DNA of 46,873 bases from Bacteroidales bacterium (lineage in GTDB: Bacteria; Bacteroidota; Bacteroidia; Bacteroidales; P3), in assembly GCA_031272245.1 (NCBI GenBank), contig JAISUE010000079.1, positions 1 through 46,873 of the forward strand. Direction: 5' to 3'. The stretch's first letter is position 1; each line of letters begins with the position of its first letter. The position numbers and the translations under genes are program-made. The notes under the pieces are model-generated. The model had not been told where the DNA came from. It searched no databases and saw only the letters and a list, made by a program, of their open reading frames with translations. This document shows, piece by piece, positions 1 to 7,133 of the stretch.

Positions 1-492
1 GATTTCCCCGACATACCCATCCCGACTTTTGACGAGTTCTACGCATCGGACGGCAGCGGTTACGAAGCGTATTTTTTCACGGGTGAAAAGCCGCTTTCAG
101 GCAGAGGGTTTATCATACGAGATGGCGAGAACCCCGTAGGCTTCATCAGTTACTGCAATTTTCATCTGACGCAGGGTATCTCGGAACTTGACATCTGGCT
201 TTCATGCGAGGCTAATTGCGGAAAAGGGTATGGCACTGACGCTCTTGTTTCGCTCGGCGATTATCTGCATGAAAAAATGGATATTAATACGCTCATTATT
301 GCGCCGTCAGGTAAAAACACGAGAGCAATCAGGGCTTATGAAAAAGTCGGTTTTCAACGAACCGATCTTCCGATGAGCGCCTTTCTGCGTTCCGAATATA
401 TATCGCTCTACGGAGAGGGCGACTATGGCGCAGACGGCACAGTGATTTTGGTTAAAAAGTTTGAAAGTCAAGTGTCAGCGAGTTGTTGCTGA
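1..492 (+). CDS. GNAT-family N-acetyltransferase, 5' end cut off by the window
   Basis: The frame is open from base 1 to the TGA at 490-492 and gives 163 residues without a start. The acetyl-CoA binding signature is clear: CGKGYGTDAL (motif A, the R/Q-x-x-G-x-G/A loop) followed by a strand with LIIAPSGKNTRAIRAYEKVGF, the typical GNAT motif B in which an Asn-x-x-(A/S)-x-x-x-Y-E-K-x-GF helix closes the fold. Family knowledge: such enzymes transfer acetyl from acetyl-CoA to an amine; the substrate cannot be told. The DNA is richer in G+C than what follows: bases 1-60 hold 34 G+C, while 1321-1380 inside tpiA hold 22. That suggests recent transfer, but it is only a hint. A 21-bp repeat array starts about 20 bp after the stop. 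Confidence 0.85.
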   Translation, partial: DFPDIPIPTFDEFYASDGSGYEAYFFTGEKPLSGRGFIIRDGENPVGFISYCNFHLTQGISELDIWLSCEANCGKGYGTDALVSLGDYLHEKMDINTLIIAPSGKNTRAIRAYEKVGFQRTDLPMSAFLRSEYISLYGEGDYGADGTVILVKKFESQVSASCC

Positions 493-509
493 GAACAAAA
501 AGCAAAAAC

Positions 510-1000
510 CATTGTTTCAAATCCGACAACATTTGTTTCAAAATCATCAATCCTCGTTTCAACGGCGAAAACCTTTGTTGCAGGTTTTTTGAAAATGGTT
601 GAAGCGGTTATAACATTTGTTGCAGGTTCAAAAACGAAATTTTTCGCTTATAAAACATCATTTGCACGATTTGCAAACGCATTTGCAAGAGTTAAAAACG
701 CGTTTGCAAGAGTTAAAAACTCGTTTGCAAAGTTTGAAAACTCGTTTGCAGGTTCAAACACATCGTTTGCAAGGGTTAAAAACTCGTTTGCAAAGTTCAA
801 AAACTCGTTTGCAAGAGTTAAAAACTCGTTTGCAAAGTTCAAAAACTCGTTTGCAAAAGTTAAAAACTCGTTTGCAAAGTTTGAAAACTCGTTTGCAAAC
901 TTCAAAACGACTGTTGAAAAAGCAAAAATCAAAGTTGATAAAGCGTTGAAAATGATTGAGTTGATGGAAATAATGGTTTTTGCGTTTCCGCAAGCCGTTG
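510..1000. repeat. 21-bp tandem array 1, homogeneous core and decayed edges
   Basis: TTTGCA recurs exactly every 21 bp at 661, 682, 703, 724, 745, 766, 787, 808, 829, 850, 871 and 892. Each unit reads roughly GTTTGCAAA then GTT(C/A/T)AAAAACTC. Outside this core the same register survives with a weaker consensus: TTTC at 515, 536 and 557, TTG at 578, 599 and 620, then TTGA at 914, 935 and 956 and TTGG at 998. About 23 units are therefore traceable. Units contain the palindrome TTTGCAAA and, in several copies, the inverted repeat GAGTT-aaa-AACTC. Because 21 is a multiple of 3 and the unit lacks stops in several frames, long open frames arise on both strands. The core resembles array 2, with which it shares a CAA(A)GTTTGA(G)AAA(A)CTC string. 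Confidence 0.9.
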
Positions 1001-1116
1001 GCGTTGCGGTTATGAAAATTAAGTCCTTCGGACTGAGGATTGCGGCGATGGGAACGAGGGTTGAAATTGCAATAACGGAAGAGACGGCGGCGGAAACGAG
1101 ACTGCCGCAAGATTAA
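589..1116 (+). CDS. Doubtful repeat-encoded protein (heptad-like, 175 aa)
   Basis: An open frame (TTG at 589 or ATG at 595, stop at 1114-1116) runs through array 1. It reads a seven-residue repeat of the type F-A-(R/K)-(V/F)-K-N-S, with hydrophobic residues at heptad-like a and d positions, followed by a non-repeated tail of about 60 residues. It could be a small coiled-coil protein. Against it: no promoter of the local type lies in front, overlapping frames and the opposite strand are equally open through the array, and similar arrays elsewhere in the window are plainly non-coding. I consider it most likely a by-product of the DNA repeat. Confidence 0.2.
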   Translation: MKMVEAVITFVAGSKTKFFAYKTSFARFANAFARVKNAFARVKNSFAKFENSFAGSNTSFARVKNSFAKFKNSFARVKNSFAKFKNSFAKVKNSFAKFENSFANFKTTVEKAKIKVDKALKMIELMEIMVFAFPQAVGVAVMKIKSFGLRIAAMGTRVEIAITEETAAETRLPQD

Positions 1117-1184
1117 ATATGAATAACAAAAGGGCAGGTTTTGAGAAATGTATTTAATTAAATTCCTGTTTGTTAACTTTTTCC

Positions 1185-1192
1185 TATTTTTG
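1185..1192 (+). promoter_or_regulatory. -7 promoter box (TATTTTTG) for tpiA
   Basis: TATTTTTG fits the Bacteroidota -7 consensus TAnnTTTG and lies 20 bp before the tpiA start. A TTTG at 1169-1172 is too close to be a canonical -33 element, so the upstream half is not clear. Confidence 0.55.
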
Positions 1193-1212
1193 CTTTAAAA
1201 ATAATAAAGTAT

Positions 1213-1971
1213 ATGAGACGAAATATTGTTGCAGGTAACTGGAAAATGAACCTTAAATTTTCTCAAGCCGATGAATTGATAAGCGAAATTGCTCAAGAAT
1301 TGAGTGAATATGATTTAACCGATGTTGATATAATTCTTTGCCCTCCGTTTCCATATTTAGAATTAGCGAGTGATGCTTCTGAAAGTTCCGATTTTTTTGT
1401 AGGCAGTCAGAATGTAAGTTCCTTTGAAAAAGGAGCATATACAGGAGAGATTTCCGCAAAAATGTTAGCTTCTTTACAGGTTGATTACTGCATTGTGGGA
1501 CATAGCGAAAGACGAAAATATTTTTTAGAGACAAATAAAGATGTAGCGGAAAAAGTGAACAGGCTTTTGGAAGAAAATATTACTCCTATAGTTTGTGTTG
1601 GAGAAAGTTTGGAAGAGAGAGAGCAGGGGGAATACTTTTCTGTAATTAAAACTCAAATAACAGAAGGACTATTTCATCTCCATTCGGATAAAATTGAACA
1701 GATTATCATTGCTTACGAACCTGTATGGGCTATTGGTACGGGAAAAACAGCTACTGCGGAACAGGCACAGGAAATACATTCTTTTATTCGCGGTCTTATA
1801 GCAGAGCATTATAATAAAAAAATAGCAGATAATATAAGTATTTTGTATGGAGGCAGTTGTAATGCTGAAAATGCAACAGAGTTGTTTGCCATGCCGGATG
1901 TTGATGGCGGTTTGATAGGAGGCGCATCTTTAAAGGCGCAGGATTTTGTTACAATAGCTAATTCTTTTTAA
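1213..1971 (+). CDS. tpiA: Triosephosphate isomerase
   Basis: This cytoplasmic glycolytic enzyme interconverts dihydroxyacetone phosphate and glyceraldehyde 3-phosphate. The 252 residues match the usual family length of about 250. The full set of TIM signatures is present: N-terminal GNWKMN with the substrate Lys at 11, VGHSERR with the electrophilic His at 97, AYEPVWAIGTG with the catalytic Glu at 169 and the flexible loop 6 after it, then YGGSC and GGLIGGASL, which bind phosphate near the C terminus. The ATG at 1213 fits because the N-terminal motif begins at once (MRRNIVAGNWKMN). The gene has its own promoter box and seems monocistronic or lightly coupled to the hydrolase 81 bp downstream, which has its own promoter box too. 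Confidence 0.97.
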   Translation: MRRNIVAGNWKMNLKFSQADELISEIAQELSEYDLTDVDIILCPPFPYLELASDASESSDFFVGSQNVSSFEKGAYTGEISAKMLASLQVDYCIVGHSERRKYFLETNKDVAEKVNRLLEENITPIVCVGESLEEREQGEYFSVIKTQITEGLFHLHSDKIEQIIIAYEPVWAIGTGKTATAEQAQEIHSFIRGLIAEHYNKKIADNISILYGGSCNAENATELFAMPDVDGGLIGGASLKAQDFVTIANSF

Positions 1972-2010
1972 TTTAAAAAGCAATTAATTATGTTTTTATC
2001 AGAAATTTAG

Positions 2011-2018
2011 TACTTTTG
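2011..2018 (+). promoter_or_regulatory. -7 promoter box (TACTTTTG) for the hydrolase
   Basis: TACTTTTG matches TAnnTTTG and lies 34 bp before the preferred ATG at 2053. A T-rich stretch at 1991-1997 lies at about -33 distance but lacks a clean TTTG. Confidence 0.55.
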
Positions 2019-2052
2019 TTCTCACATTGGGACAATAAATTTGAAAATAATT

Positions 2053-2868
2053 ATGGTACACAGGCAAATTTTGTTTGAAGGTAAAAAGATAAATTATCAA
2101 GATGAAGGAGCAAAGGAAAGCATTGCTACTGTTGTTTTTTTGCATGGCTTTATGAATGATTTGGATATTTGGCATTATTATGTTAGAGATTATATGAAAC
2201 TTGCCAGAGTAATTGCTATAGATTTGTTGGGTCATGGAGAAAGTGAAATAGTATCGGATGTTCATACAATGGAATTACAAGCAGAAATGGTTAAAGCAGT
2301 ACTTGATCAGGCAGAGGTTTCTAATTGTATGTTTATTGGACATTCAATGGGCGGTTACATTGCTTTGGCTTTTGCACAAATGTTCCCTGACTACGTTAAG
2401 GGTATTTGTTTACTTCATTCACATTCTTTACCTGACAGGGAAGACCAAAAGCAAGAACGCTATCGTGTAAATGATGTTGTCCGCAATAATGCATCAAGTT
2501 TCATAGTTAATTTTATCCCAAATCTTTTTGCTAAATCTAATGCTGAACGTCTTCATACAGAGATAGAAAATATTAAAGACTCTGCTCTTAAAATAAAAGG
2601 AGAGGCAATTATAGCAGCCGAAAAAGGAATGGCGTTACGAACATCAAAAATAAGTGTATTATCTCAAGCAAATTTTCCTGTTTTATTTATACTTGGCAAA
2701 CAGGATACTCGCATACCTGTTGAATTAGCTTTTGCTCAAGCAATGTTACCTGCACAAAGTGAGGTATTGTTACTTGAAAATGTAGGGCACATGGCTCATA
2801 TTGAAGAACGGGAAATTATAAAAAGGCGTTTATGGTCTTTCATTGTTATGTGTTATCATCACGAATGA
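2053..2868 (+). CDS. Alpha/beta hydrolase (MenH/BioH-like fold)
   Basis: A 271-residue alpha/beta hydrolase with a complete triad: the oxyanion-hole strand VVFLHGFMNDLDIW, IDLLGHGESE, the nucleophile elbow GHSMGG (Ser near residue 97), the acid in FILGKQDTRIP and the His in ENVGHMAHIEE. A lid region rich in polar helices sits between strands 6 and 7. Esterases, MenH-type lyases and C-C hydrolases share this pattern, so the substrate stays open. An in-frame TTG at 2041 would add four residues; I chose the ATG at 2053 as the ordinary codon. Its neighbours, tpiA and thrS, give no functional clue. Confidence 0.85.
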   Translation: MVHRQILFEGKKINYQDEGAKESIATVVFLHGFMNDLDIWHYYVRDYMKLARVIAIDLLGHGESEIVSDVHTMELQAEMVKAVLDQAEVSNCMFIGHSMGGYIALAFAQMFPDYVKGICLLHSHSLPDREDQKQERYRVNDVVRNNASSFIVNFIPNLFAKSNAERLHTEIENIKDSALKIKGEAIIAAEKGMALRTSKISVLSQANFPVLFILGKQDTRIPVELAFAQAMLPAQSEVLLLENVGHMAHIEEREIIKRRLWSFIVMCYHHE

Positions 2869-2910
2869 TAAACATCTTTATAATATAATTACTTATCACT
2901 AATCAAATTT

Positions 2911-2949
2911 AATATAAAAAAAGAGGCTTTTACTATCAAAATAGCCTCT
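2911..2949 (-). terminator. Intrinsic terminator acting on the minus strand
   Basis: Stem AGAGGCT (2922-2928) pairs with AGCCTCT (2943-2949) around a 14-nt loop. On the minus strand the stem is followed by T7 then ATATT. No annotated minus-strand gene lies upstream, which makes it noteworthy. Confidence 0.6.
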
Positions 2950-3500
2950 CAAAAAAGTTTTAACTTAATAGAATACTATGATCTAAGCTATTTGCTTAGT
3001 TGTAGTAATTTGAAATGGGATATATAATCTAATCCTGAAAGTAATTTTATTTGTTTTTGAGTTTGTTTTATTGTTTTGTTTAAGGGGTAACGCTTAAGGT
3101 TACCCCTATACAGTAATTTTGTTTCCATTTTTCAGTGTTTGTAGTTTCTTCATTTACGTAATTATATATCAGTTATAATTTTCAAAAAAAGAGAGAGGAT
3201 TTTTTTGCATTATGAAGTTTGTTTGTTGTTTTTAATTTAATAGAAATAAATTACACTATTATAAACCACCTCCCTCTCCAAGTCATTTTTAGTTTTACAG
3301 TATAACATTTTCACCCTAACAAAGTCAAATTTTGTTTCTTATTATTCTTTCTCTTTTTTTTGTATTTTATTAGACGCATTGATAATAATTATTTTATAAT
3401 TTTTTTTCATTGTATTGTGGATTATAAGTCTTATTTTATCATTATTATTTATTCTAAACATTGATTATGTGTTTTTTATGTATTTTATACTATTTCAATA
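2912..3500 (-). ncRNA. Candidate minus-strand transcript of unknown nature
   Basis: Read on the minus strand, the hairpin at 2922-2949 (AGAGGCT/AGCCTCT) is followed directly by seven T residues and more AT, a classic intrinsic terminator. On the plus strand the same hairpin is followed by C and A residues. A minus-strand -7 box, TATTTTTG (3513-3506), lies upstream. Between them there is no long gene, only micro-ORFs and two further hairpins. This arrangement would fit a non-coding RNA or a small-peptide transcript of up to about 590 nt. It does not carry recognisable tmRNA, RNase P or SRP RNA signatures. The promoter lacks an obvious -33 element, so the unit is inferred. Confidence 0.3.
2988..3128 (-). 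CDS. Possible 46-residue small protein
   Basis: Within the candidate minus-strand transcript an ATG at 3128 opens a 46-codon frame (begins METKLLYRGN, ends KLLQLSK) that stops 39 bp before the terminator stem. It is basic and Leu/Lys/Gln-rich, with no signal peptide or motif I recognise. A 15-codon frame (3153-3106) overlaps its start in another frame. The perfect hairpin at 3083-3107 lies inside its first codons, which could limit translation or mean the region works as RNA. Length and AT-richness make chance a real possibility. Confidence 0.2.
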   Translation of the reverse strand: METKLLYRGNLKRYPLNKTIKQTQKQIKLLSGLDYISHFKLLQLSK

Positions 3501-3660
3501 TCCTACAAAAATACATTGTTTTATATAACTTAAAAGCGTTTATATTCACAAAATGGTATTTTCCATATCAAACTTTAAAGAGAATAAACTTTTATTGTAT
3601 AATAACAAGAGCAACGAATCATTATCAAGAATGATTTATTCTGTTATTAAAAAAAAGTTG

Positions 3661-3668
3661 TACTTTTG
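3661..3668 (+). promoter_or_regulatory. -7 promoter box (TACTTTTG) that fixes the thrS start
   Basis: TACTTTTG lies 30 bp upstream of the ATG at 3699. An alternative in-frame TTG at 3666 falls inside this box and so would lie upstream of the expected transcription start, which rules it out in favour of 3699. Confidence 0.6.
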
Positions 3669-3698
3669 CACGTTCAAAAAACGATAAAACAAACAAAT

Positions 3699-5636
3699 AT
3701 GATTAAAATAACTTTACCTGATAATACAATAAAAGAATTTGAAACTCCCGTTACGGCTTTAGATATAGCTAAAAGTATAAGCGAAGGTCTCGCCCGTAAT
3801 TGTCTTTCTGCAAATATAAATGGCGAAGTATGGGATTTAAATAGAGAAATCAAAAAGAACTGTAACATAAAGCTGAATACGTGGAATGATGATGAAGGAA
3901 AACATACTTTTTGGCATTCTTCCGCTCATCTTTTAGCCGCCGCCGTAAAAGAATTGTATCCAAATGCAAAATTTGGTATCGGACCCGCAATAGAAAATGG
4001 TTTCTATTATGATATAGACTTCGGAGATAAAATTTTAACAACTGAAGACTTTCCCGTTATTGAAGCAAAAATGCAGGAAATTGTTAAGGCTGGTACTAAA
4101 ATAATTCGAAAAGAAATAAGCAAAGCAGATGCTTTGGAATTTTTTTCTCAACGAGGAGAAATTTATAAAGTAGAATTGATAAATGAATTGGCAGATGGAT
4201 CTATTACATTTTACGAATCAGGTAATTTTATTGACTTATGCAAAGGACCTCATTTAATTGATTTTTCTCCAATTAAGGCAATAAAAATACTTTCTTTAGC
4301 AGGTGCATACTGGCGCGGAGATGAAAAACGCAAACAATTAACAAGACTTTATGCTATTACATTCCCAAAACAAAAAGATTTAACGGAATATTTAGCTCTT
4401 TTGGAAGAAGCAAAAAAAAGAGATCATCGTAAAATAGGAAAAGAATTAGAATTATTTACATTTTCACAACAGGTAGGACAGGGTTTACCGTTATGGTTAC
4501 CCAAAGGCGCAGAGTTGAGAGCAAGACTCGAAAATTTTCTTCGCCGAGTACAAAGAGAATATGGTTATGAACAGGTTATAACACCTCATATCGGGAATGT
4601 AGAACTGTATAAAACCTCAGGACATTATCAAAAATATGGTCAGGATTCTTTTCGCCCGATTACAACGCCTTATGAAGGGGAAGAATATATGTTAAAACCT
4701 ATGAATTGTCCTCATCATATTGAAATTTATAAAACAAAACCTCATTCATATAAAGATTTACCTTGTCGTCTTGCAGAATTCGGAACGGTTTATCGTTACG
4801 AACAGAGCGGAGAACTTCACGGATTAACGCGTGTGCGTTCTTTTACACAGGATGATGCTCATATTTTTTGTACGCCCGAACAATTAAAAGATGAATTTTG
4901 TAAAGTAATAGATATTGTCCTTTACATATTCCGCACTTTGAAGTTCGATAATTTTACGGCACAAATCTCACTGAGAGATCCTGCTAATAAAGAAAAATAT
5001 ATCGGTAGCGATGATGTTTGGGATAAAGCCGAACGTGCGATAATAGAAGCTTCGGCAGAAAAAGGACTCAAAACAACCACTGAAACAGGTGAAGCAGCCT
5101 TTTACGGACCAAAATTAGACTTTATGGTGAAAGACGCAATCGGCAGGAAGTGGCAGTTAGGAACAATTCAGGTTGATTACAATTTGCCGGAACGTTTCGA
5201 ACTTGAATATACAGGTTCGGATAATCAAAAACATCGTCCCATAATGATACATCGCGCCCCTTTCGGCTCAATGGAACGTTTTGTAGCGGTACTTATAGAA
5301 CATACGGCAGGTAAATTCCCTTTATGGCTTACACCTGAACAGTTTATCATCCTGCCAATAAGCGAAAAATACATAGAATATTCTAAAAACGTGCTTGCCG
5401 AACTCAATAAATATGACCTGAGAGGTTCAATAGATGAACGAAATGAAAAAGCCGGCAAGAAAATACGTGATGCGGAAGTAAAGAAAATTCCATATATGCT
5501 GATTATTGGCGAAAAAGAAGAAATGGATAACATTGTATCCGTCCGCAAGCATGGCGATGGTGATTTGGGAACAATGTCGCCTGCAGACTTTGCCAACCTT
5601 ATACAAAAAGCCGTATCGGAAGAAATGGGAATCTAA
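3699..5636 (+). CDS. thrS: Threonyl-tRNA synthetase
   Basis: This class II synthetase charges tRNA-Thr and edits mischarged serine. The 645 residues contain an N-terminal TGS domain ([21 protein letters not shown]), the editing domain with its [11 protein letters not shown] metal motif, and the catalytic core with [13 protein letters not shown] (zinc-binding Cys), motif 2 in [41 protein letters not shown], and motif 3 in [16 protein letters not shown]. The C-terminal anticodon-binding domain begins around [14 protein letters not shown]. The ATG at 3699 is chosen because the promoter box overlaps a more upstream start. In many bacteria infC, rpmI and rplT follow thrS; here a strong terminator and a repeat array follow instead. 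Confidence 0.97.
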   Translation: MIKITLPDNTIKEFETPVTALDIAKSISEGLARNCLSANINGEVWDLNREIKKNCNIKLNTWNDDEGKHTFWHSSAHLLAAAVKELYPNAKFGIGPAIENGFYYDIDFGDKILTTEDFPVIEAKMQEIVKAGTKIIRKEISKADALEFFSQRGEIYKVELINELADGSITFYESGNFIDLCKGPHLIDFSPIKAIKILSLAGAYWRGDEKRKQLTRLYAITFPKQKDLTEYLALLEEAKKRDHRKIGKELELFTFSQQVGQGLPLWLPKGAELRARLENFLRRVQREYGYEQVITPHIGNVELYKTSGHYQKYGQDSFRPITTPYEGEEYMLKPMNCPHHIEIYKTKPHSYKDLPCRLAEFGTVYRYEQSGELHGLTRVRSFTQDDAHIFCTPEQLKDEFCKVIDIVLYIFRTLKFDNFTAQISLRDPANKEKYIGSDDVWDKAERAIIEASAEKGLKTTTETGEAAFYGPKLDFMVKDAIGRKWQLGTIQVDYNLPERFELEYTGSDNQKHRPIMIHRAPFGSMERFVAVLIEHTAGKFPLWLTPEQFIILPISEKYIEYSKNVLAELNKYDLRGSIDERNEKAGKKIRDAEVKKIPYMLIIGEKEEMDNIVSVRKHGDGDLGTMSPADFANLIQKAVSEEMGI

Positions 5637-5691
5637 TTTTATATTTCATATTAACATAATAATTTTAATTTTAATCATTTATATCTTTATT

Positions 5692-5744
5692 TATACTGCA
5701 TTGATTTTTATTTATATGTAAAAATTGGTGCAGTATAATTTTTT
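5692..5744 (+). terminator. Strong intrinsic terminator of thrS
   Basis: TATACTGCA (5692-5700) pairs with TGCAGTATA (5729-5737). The inner arms TTGATTTTTA and TAAAAATTGG extend the stem to 19 pairs including three G-T wobbles, with an 8-nt loop. ATTTTTTG follows. Confidence 0.85.
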
Positions 5745-5878
5745 GCTCTGTTTCATAATACAAAAAGCAATATTTATTATGGAAAAGTAATAAAACATAC
5801 GGTATATTACCGTTTAATTTATCTCTTTTCATTTATCCGTCCATATTTTTATTATAGAAAAACGTCATTATTTTCTTT

Positions 5879-6090
5879 GAGAAACTCTGAATCACGAGTG
5901 TTTTAACCTTTTTCAAGTTTTAGAAACCATAAATCACGAGTGTTTTAACCTTTTTCAAGTTTGAGAAACTCTAAATCACGAGTGTTTTAGCCTTTTTCAA
6001 GTTTGAGAAACTCTAAATCACGAGTGTTTTAGCCTTTTTCAAGTTTTAGAAACTCTGAATCACGAGTGTTTTAACCTTTCTCAACTTCAC
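5879..6090. repeat. 42-bp tandem array 2 (5 copies)
   Basis: TCACGAGTG recurs exactly every 42 bp at 5892, 5934, 5976, 6018 and 6060. The unit consists of a GAGAAACTCT-(G/A)AATCACGAGT half and a GTTTTA(A/G)CCTTTTTCAAGTTT half, so it is twice 21 bp. Copies differ at a few positions (TAACC or TAGCC; TTGAGAAACTC or TTTAGAAACCA). It contains the dyads CAC-ga-GTG and GAG-aaa-CTC. It lies between the thrS terminator and the radical SAM promoter; there are no variable spacers, so it is not a CRISPR array. The remaining bases of the 5637-6152 spacer hold the terminator and AT-rich DNA. Confidence 0.9.
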
Positions 6091-6123
6091 TTTTATTAAA
6101 AATCAATGTAAGTTATTTTTTCA

Positions 6124-6131
6124 TACCTTTG
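6124..6131 (+). promoter_or_regulatory. -7 promoter box (TACCTTTG) for the radical SAM gene
   Basis: TACCTTTG followed by CA fits TAnnTTTG and lies 21 bp before the ATG at 6153. No clear TTTG at -33. Confidence 0.55.
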
Positions 6132-6152
6132 CAAACTTAAAAAAATAATCTT

Positions 6153-7058
6153 ATGTTGCTTACCAAAATATTTTATTTGGCTCTTTGGTTTATCAAAGTG
6201 AGATTTTTCAAAAAGCGAATACCTTTGCAAAGCGTGATTTTTATTTCGGACGAATGTAATCTCCAATGTCGCCATTGCTGTGTGTATAATGTAGAAAATC
6301 CGAACGTTAAAACATTTGAGGACATACGTTCGGAATTGAACTATTGTTACAATCTTGGGTCGCGCTTCGTAGATTTTGAAGGCGGAGAGCCATTTATCTG
6401 GAACGATAACGGAAAGGATATAAACGATTTAATTAAACTTGCAAAAAGTATTGGTTTTTTCTCATGCACTGTTACAACCAATGCTCAAAAACCCTTTTCT
6501 ACAATTGCCGATAGCGTCTGGGTGAGTTTGGACGGCGTTGCGGAATATCACCAACAGATAAGAGGGCAGGGGACTTTCGCTTTGTTGGAAAAAAATATCG
6601 CCATCGCAAATCACAAATCCCTTTCGGCAAATATGGTAATTAACATTCTGAATTACAAGTCTGTTGCGGATACAATAGAATACGTAAAACACAGCCCGTT
6701 TATCAAATCGATTTCATTAAATTTCCATACTCCGTTTAAGGGGACTGAGTCGCTCTCGTTAGATATGGCAAGGCGTGCGGAGATAATAGATATTATAATT
6801 TCCTATAAACAAAAGGGTTATCCCATTATGAATTCTCTTTCGGGATTACGCAAAATGAAGCATTTAAATTTCAAAAAGCAATGCTGGGTAACGAATTTTA
6901 TCATGTCAAACGGCACAAAGTTAGAGCAATGTCAGGGCAAAGCAGAAGGAGTTTGCGATAAATGCGGCTTTGGAATGGCTGCCGAAATGAACAGTGTGTT
7001 TAATTTTTGTCCTGATACCCTTCTCGCAGGGTTGAAACTTAGAATTTCAGGCAAATAA
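6153..7058 (+). CDS. Radical SAM protein of unknown substrate
   Basis: The 301 residues carry the radical SAM cluster C35-x3-C39-x2-C42 (CNLQCRHC), the glycine-rich SAM-binding GGEPF stretch, and TTNAQ further on. The C-terminal part has additional cysteines (a QCQGKAEG segment followed by CDKCGFGM), reminiscent of SPASM or of the DUF3463 tail of HpnH-type proteins; these might hold an auxiliary cluster or a metal. The N terminus is hydrophobic (LLTKIFYLALWFIKVRFF), so membrane association is possible. It sits alone between repeat array 2 and a T9SS cargo gene, with its own promoter. I found no precursor peptide next to it, so peptide maturation is only one option. Confidence 0.85.
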   Translation: MLLTKIFYLALWFIKVRFFKKRIPLQSVIFISDECNLQCRHCCVYNVENPNVKTFEDIRSELNYCYNLGSRFVDFEGGEPFIWNDNGKDINDLIKLAKSIGFFSCTVTTNAQKPFSTIADSVWVSLDGVAEYHQQIRGQGTFALLEKNIAIANHKSLSANMVINILNYKSVADTIEYVKHSPFIKSISLNFHTPFKGTESLSLDMARRAEIIDIIISYKQKGYPIMNSLSGLRKMKHLNFKKQCWVTNFIMSNGTKLEQCQGKAEGVCDKCGFGMAAEMNSVFNFCPDTLLAGLKLRISGK

Positions 7059-7104
7059 TCAGTTCAACAAAACATTAAATATATGTTAGAATAAAATAAT
7101 TTTC

Positions 7105-7112
7105 TATCTTTG
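7105..7112 (+). promoter_or_regulatory. -7 promoter box (TATCTTTG) that fixes the next start
   Basis: TATCTTTG followed by C matches TAnnTTTG and overlaps an in-frame TTG at 7110, so translation most likely begins at the ATG at 7134, 21 bp after the box. Confidence 0.6.
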
Positions 7113-7133
7113 CCGCGTTTTAATCCGTATAAA

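Larger units (their letters stand above)
2869..3660. other. Gene-poor AT-rich spacer with several hairpins
   Basis: No convincing plus-strand gene lies between the hydrolase and thrS. The stretch holds three hairpins: 2922-2949 (7-bp stem), 2975-3006 (CTAAGC/GCTTAG with an outer ACTA/TAGT) and 3083-3107 (a perfect 9-bp stem AGGGGTAAC/GTTACCCCT with a 7-nt loop). There is also a purine run at 3190-3199 that could pair with a pyrimidine run at 3267-3278. The right-hand half from 3300 is nearly pure A+T. A candidate minus-strand transcript covers much of it and is listed separately. Confidence 0.7.

Noticed and set aside
648..1110. Minus-strand protein genes across array 1 (648-932 and 754-1110)
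   Set aside because: They are the complement of the 21-bp repeat, which is open in several frames; there is no promoter or other support.
2922..3107. tRNA, tmRNA or RNase P RNA gene in the hairpin-rich spacer
   Set aside because: No T-loop consensus, no CCA end, and none of the conserved tmRNA or RNase P core strings could be found on either strand.
3666..3698. Earlier TTG start for thrS
   Set aside because: It lies inside the -7 promoter box, upstream of the expected transcription start; the TGS domain begins right after ATG 3699.
5879..6090. CRISPR array
   Set aside because: Copies follow each other without variable spacers, the whole 42-bp unit is repeated, and no cas gene is present.
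5637..6152. infC-rpmI-rplT genes or remnants behind thrS
   Set aside because: The spacer holds only a terminator, AT-rich DNA and the repeat array.
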